DNA of 64,000 nucleotides from Flavobacterium ajazii (GTDB lineage: Bacteria; Bacteroidota; Bacteroidia; Flavobacteriales; Flavobacteriaceae), in assembly GCF_010614725.1 (NCBI RefSeq), contig NZ_JAAEHL010000003.1:310001-374000 (forward strand), written 5' to 3'. The notes below the pieces were generated by a model. It was not told the DNA's origin, did no database searches, and saw only the letters and a program-made list of their open reading frames with translations. Below, in pieces: positions 62,401 to 64,000 of this stretch; position 1 is the first letter of the stretch, and every line of letters begins with the position of its first letter. A program made the position numbers and the translations under genes.

Positions 62401-63225
62401 AAGTAAATTGATAAACGACCCAATAACCGGAAGCGGAATCTTTTTCTCCAAAGGAAATAATTGTTTTTCCCACGAAAATTGCCCGCCGTGTGTTCCGTTA
62501 CTCATCAAAGGATGATGAATCGCCAAAACCACTGTTTTCTCCTGATTTTTATTTAGAATACTTTCCAGTTCGTCAAAAAAGTCTTCTCTGGTTTTAATAT
62601 CACAATTATCATTCATAGTTGGATGATTATCCCAGTCTTCAAGAAACCATTCACTATCAACAGTAACCAATGTTGTTGTACTGTCAATTTTTACATCTTC
62701 GATAGGACAAGCTTTTCTGGGTAAAAATGCTTTTTTATCATTCAGATATTTAGTCACATAATCAGCCTGACGTTCCAGGCCTTTGATACCGCTGTACCAG
62801 TCATGATTTCCGGGAATAAAGATTGTTTTCCCTTTAAAACCTTCTGATAATTTAAGCTGATTGTTTAGTTTTGTTTCAGCTAAGGCTTTGTTTTCGGTAT
62901 TTTTATCACTTGGAAAACCTTTAGGATAAATGTTGTCTCCCAAAAATAACAAAGTCGCTTTTTTACCCGACTTTTTAAGTTTTTCATGTAATAATTCCAA
63001 TGTTTGCTTTGCCTGTTCTTCATCAGCATTTCCGGCATCACCAACTAAATAGAAAGTATGTGCAATTTTTATAGTATCTGTTGCGTTTTGTGTTTCGTTG
63101 GCACTCACATTTTTTCCATATTGCGCTTTATGCGTCGCACACGAAATTATAAGTAAGGTAGTGATTATTGCTAAAGAAAAACTTTTAATAGCAGTAACAA
63201 AATGATTATCCAAAAACAATTTCAT
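59491..63225 (-). CDS. Metallophosphoesterase / kinase-like / outer-membrane barrel fusion
   Basis: The 1244-residue protein begins with a lipobox (IISC, Cys29). A calcineurin-like phosphoesterase domain follows (about 50-390) with GDAGNADEE, GDNIYPKG, GNHDWYSG, AIHHPLMSNG and SGHDHNLQY. The middle (about 440-760) carries ILIGDWDRHSDQW, with Asp623 and His625, then IPRDRDQAF with Asp648 and Asp650. This is the loop pattern of HipA/FAM20-type kinases, D-R-H followed by a metal-binding Asp. The C-terminal third (about 900-1244) is a beta-barrel of surface-antigen type ending FGAAYSF. It is probably anchored at the outer membrane. The kinase reading is inferred from the motifs and the enzyme may be inactive, because the usual Asn is Gln628. 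Confidence 0.85.
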   Translation of the reverse strand: MKLFLDNHFVTAIKSFSLAIITTLLIISCATHKAQYGKNVSANETQNATDTIKIAHTFYLVGDAGNADEEQAKQTLELLHEKLKKSGKKATLLFLGDNIYPKGFPSDKNTENKALAETKLNNQLKLSEGFKGKTIFIPGNHDWYSGIKGLERQADYVTKYLNDKKAFLPRKACPIEDVKIDSTTTLVTVDSEWFLEDWDNHPTMNDNCDIKTREDFFDELESILNKNQEKTVVLAIHHPLMSNGTHGGQFSWEKQLFPLEKKIPLPVIGSFINLLRKTSGANPQDLQNKQYTIYSKRIKTLLQKQKNVIVVSGHDHNLQYISKENINQIISGAGSKSEAARAINATDFSYGGNGYATLTLYKSGDAKVAFFGNENNQEKKLFEHEIIKAKEINWASNIPNNFPATIKTSIYSPEMTRKSLFHKFLFGNHYRKYYSMPIEVRTATVDTLKGGLKPIREGGGHQSVSLRMSDPQGREYIMRAMKKSATVFLQSVAFKDQYIVNDFKETYTEGFLYDFYTTSHPYASFVTASMSDQIGLSHTNPTLYYIPKQDGLKEFNSNFGDQLYMVEERPADNHLDAKNFGNPSNIISTDDMMKNLHKDEKYTVDEKEYIKARLFDILIGDWDRHSDQWRWGEYKKGDKVVYKPIPRDRDQAFVKYDGALLSLIMNIPAIRHMRTFKGNKINVKWLGREPYPMDLAFLRTAEEKDWIEQAKYIQENLSDADIDAAFKNMPKEVQDETVEDIKQKLKSRKKDLQKYASKYSDVLSRTVMLAGTDKKDKFVINHNAKKSIEVQVFRVKKEGDDLVYTKTVTDDKTKNLWIYGLDDNDVFEVKGDSKSNIKIRLIGGQNNDTYTIENGKKVIVYDFKSKANTYNLDSKTKTQLTDDYDVNLYNYEKPKYNVIAGLPNIGYNPDDGVKLGVNLNYTVNNFKQNPYTQRHVLNGFYYFATGGLEFNYAAHFPGLLGKWVIDVESQYTTPNFAMNYFGYGNETENNDDEFGMDYNRVRIRKFTVSGAVRHVGRFGSEFSIQPVFQRLTVEETENRFIDIPGIINPNVFDSQTYGGLKVKYAFRNSDFTAKPTLGMYFMISGMWVTNLTETNQNFPTIESILGFTHKIDHNGKLVLATFLKGKTILNNNFDFYHGAFLGGDTDLRGYRNERFLGNSYFSQSSDLRLSIGKINRTIVPMTYGILGGFDYGRIWLDGENSRKWHQDYGGGLWLNAINLVTARISYFQSPDEPGRVIFGAAYSF

Positions 63226-63250
63226 AATTTAGTGGTATAAAATATTCTTT

Positions 63251-64000
63251 ATGAATCTAATAGAACAATCCGAAGATTTCGTCAGTAATTTACTCAAAGA
63301 TAAACTATCTAATTTATATTCTTATCATAATTTCAACCATACTTTTACAGTCGTAAGTGCTGTAAAAGAGCTTTGCAAAAAAGAAGAAGTAAATGATGAA
63401 GATAAAACAGCTCTTTTGGTTGCTGCCTGGTTTCATGACACCGGATATATTGAAGGTTATGACAACCATGAAAAAGAGAGTGCAAAAATTGCTGAAACTT
63501 TTTTAAAAGAAAAAGGGCAATCGGATGAATTTATAAAAAGTGTTTCCAGTTTGATTTTGGCAACGATCAAAGACTATGTCCCTAAAACACATTTAGAAAA
63601 AATCATTAAAGATGCTGATTATGCTCATTTAATGGGAACAGAATATGCAACTACCTGCGAATTGCTTCGCTTGGAACTTAAGAACACTGGCATTGTCAAC
63701 TTCACAAATTCAGAATGGACAAAGGAAAACCTGAACTTTTTACTCAACAAACATCGCTTTTATACCGATTATGCTTTAAGAAAATGGCAGCCTTTAAAAG
63801 AAAAAAACCTGATTCTTCTTCAGAAAAAAATAAGCAAACAGGAACTCAAAGCTTCCGCTGCAATTGAAGCAGAAAACAAAAAAAAGGACAAAACTGAAAA
63901 ACCAGATCGTGGTATCGATACTTTGTTTCGTGTTACATTAGGAAACCATACACGATTAAGCGGTATTGCAGATAGCAAAGCCAATATTTTATTATCCGTA
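63251..64000 (+). CDS. HD domain plus PycTM (DUF5706) protein, 3' end missing
   Basis: An open frame of 250 codons runs from the ATG at 63251 to the right edge with no stop. The N-terminal part (about 1-190) is an HD-superfamily phosphohydrolase with NFNHTFTVV, AAWFHDTGYIEGYDNHE and KDADYAHLMG. A charged linker follows. The end reads LFRVTLGNHTRLSGIADSKA followed by NILLSV, the start of the PycTM (DUF5706) membrane segment found in Pycsar effectors. The gene lies 25 bases from, and divergent to, the phosphatase fusion. Whether it belongs to a defence system or is a housekeeping gene cannot be told without the rest. Confidence 0.88.
   Translation, partial: MNLIEQSEDFVSNLLKDKLSNLYSYHNFNHTFTVVSAVKELCKKEEVNDEDKTALLVAAWFHDTGYIEGYDNHEKESAKIAETFLKEKGQSDEFIKSVSSLILATIKDYVPKTHLEKIIKDADYAHLMGTEYATTCELLRLELKNTGIVNFTNSEWTKENLNFLLNKHRFYTDYALRKWQPLKEKNLILLQKKISKQELKASAAIEAENKKKDKTEKPDRGIDTLFRVTLGNHTRLSGIADSKANILLSV

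Overview
The window is chromosomal DNA from a Bacteroidota bacterium, most likely a Flavobacterium. Supporting signs are low GC content by eye, two secreted proteins with type IX secretion (T9SS) sorting domains (type A at 15029-16720, type B at 51037-55560), a TonB-dependent receptor, LytTR signalling, and repeated TAnnTTTG promoter -7 boxes. I support about 60 protein genes, one leader peptide, several intrinsic terminators and a set of dispersed palindromic repeats. I see no rRNA, tRNA, insertion sequence, prophage or CRISPR array.

Layout. 0-7 kb: cydAB cytochrome bd oxidase, an HD hydrolase, a CstB-like persulfide dioxygenase/rhodanese with two YeeE/YedE membrane proteins, and a lipoprotein hydrolase. 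7-11 kb: glycerol-3-phosphate dehydrogenase, then a MarR-nitroreductase-YceI operon with a double palindromic operator. 11-23 kb: a secreted protein and the complete tryptophan operon. A leader peptide with three consecutive Trp codons and an intrinsic terminator (attenuator) precede trpE-trpG-trpD-trpC-trpF-trpB-trpA, with four unrelated genes inserted among them. 23-28 kb: a RelE/ParE-type toxin pair and a TetR-TolC-HlyD-EmrB efflux operon with a clear operator. 28-39 kb: yaaA, CCA-adding-type nucleotidyltransferase, haem A synthase, a LytS/LytTR system with four 2TM domains, a TonB receptor and small enzymes.

39-51 kb: a compact accessory cassette (STAS/GHKL ATPase, STAS-like protein, PIN nuclease), a ClC channel and HPP protein, a nucleoid-associated protein, a PAS kinase and receiver, and typA. 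51-64 kb: a 1507-residue type B T9SS protein, an ABC exporter, a possible protein-kinase-fold protein, a lipoprotein, and a 1244-residue fusion of calcineurin-like phosphatase, HipA/FAM20-like kinase motifs and an outer-membrane barrel. A gene for an HD domain followed by a Pycsar-effector-type (PycTM/DUF5706) segment runs off the right edge.

The most notable items are the trp attenuator with its interrupted operon, the STAS/GHKL-STAS-PIN cassette (possibly a partner-switch-controlled nuclease), the phosphatase-kinase-barrel fusion with a neighbouring kinase-like protein, and the HD-PycTM gene. Functions assigned by family are established knowledge; system-level roles are inference.
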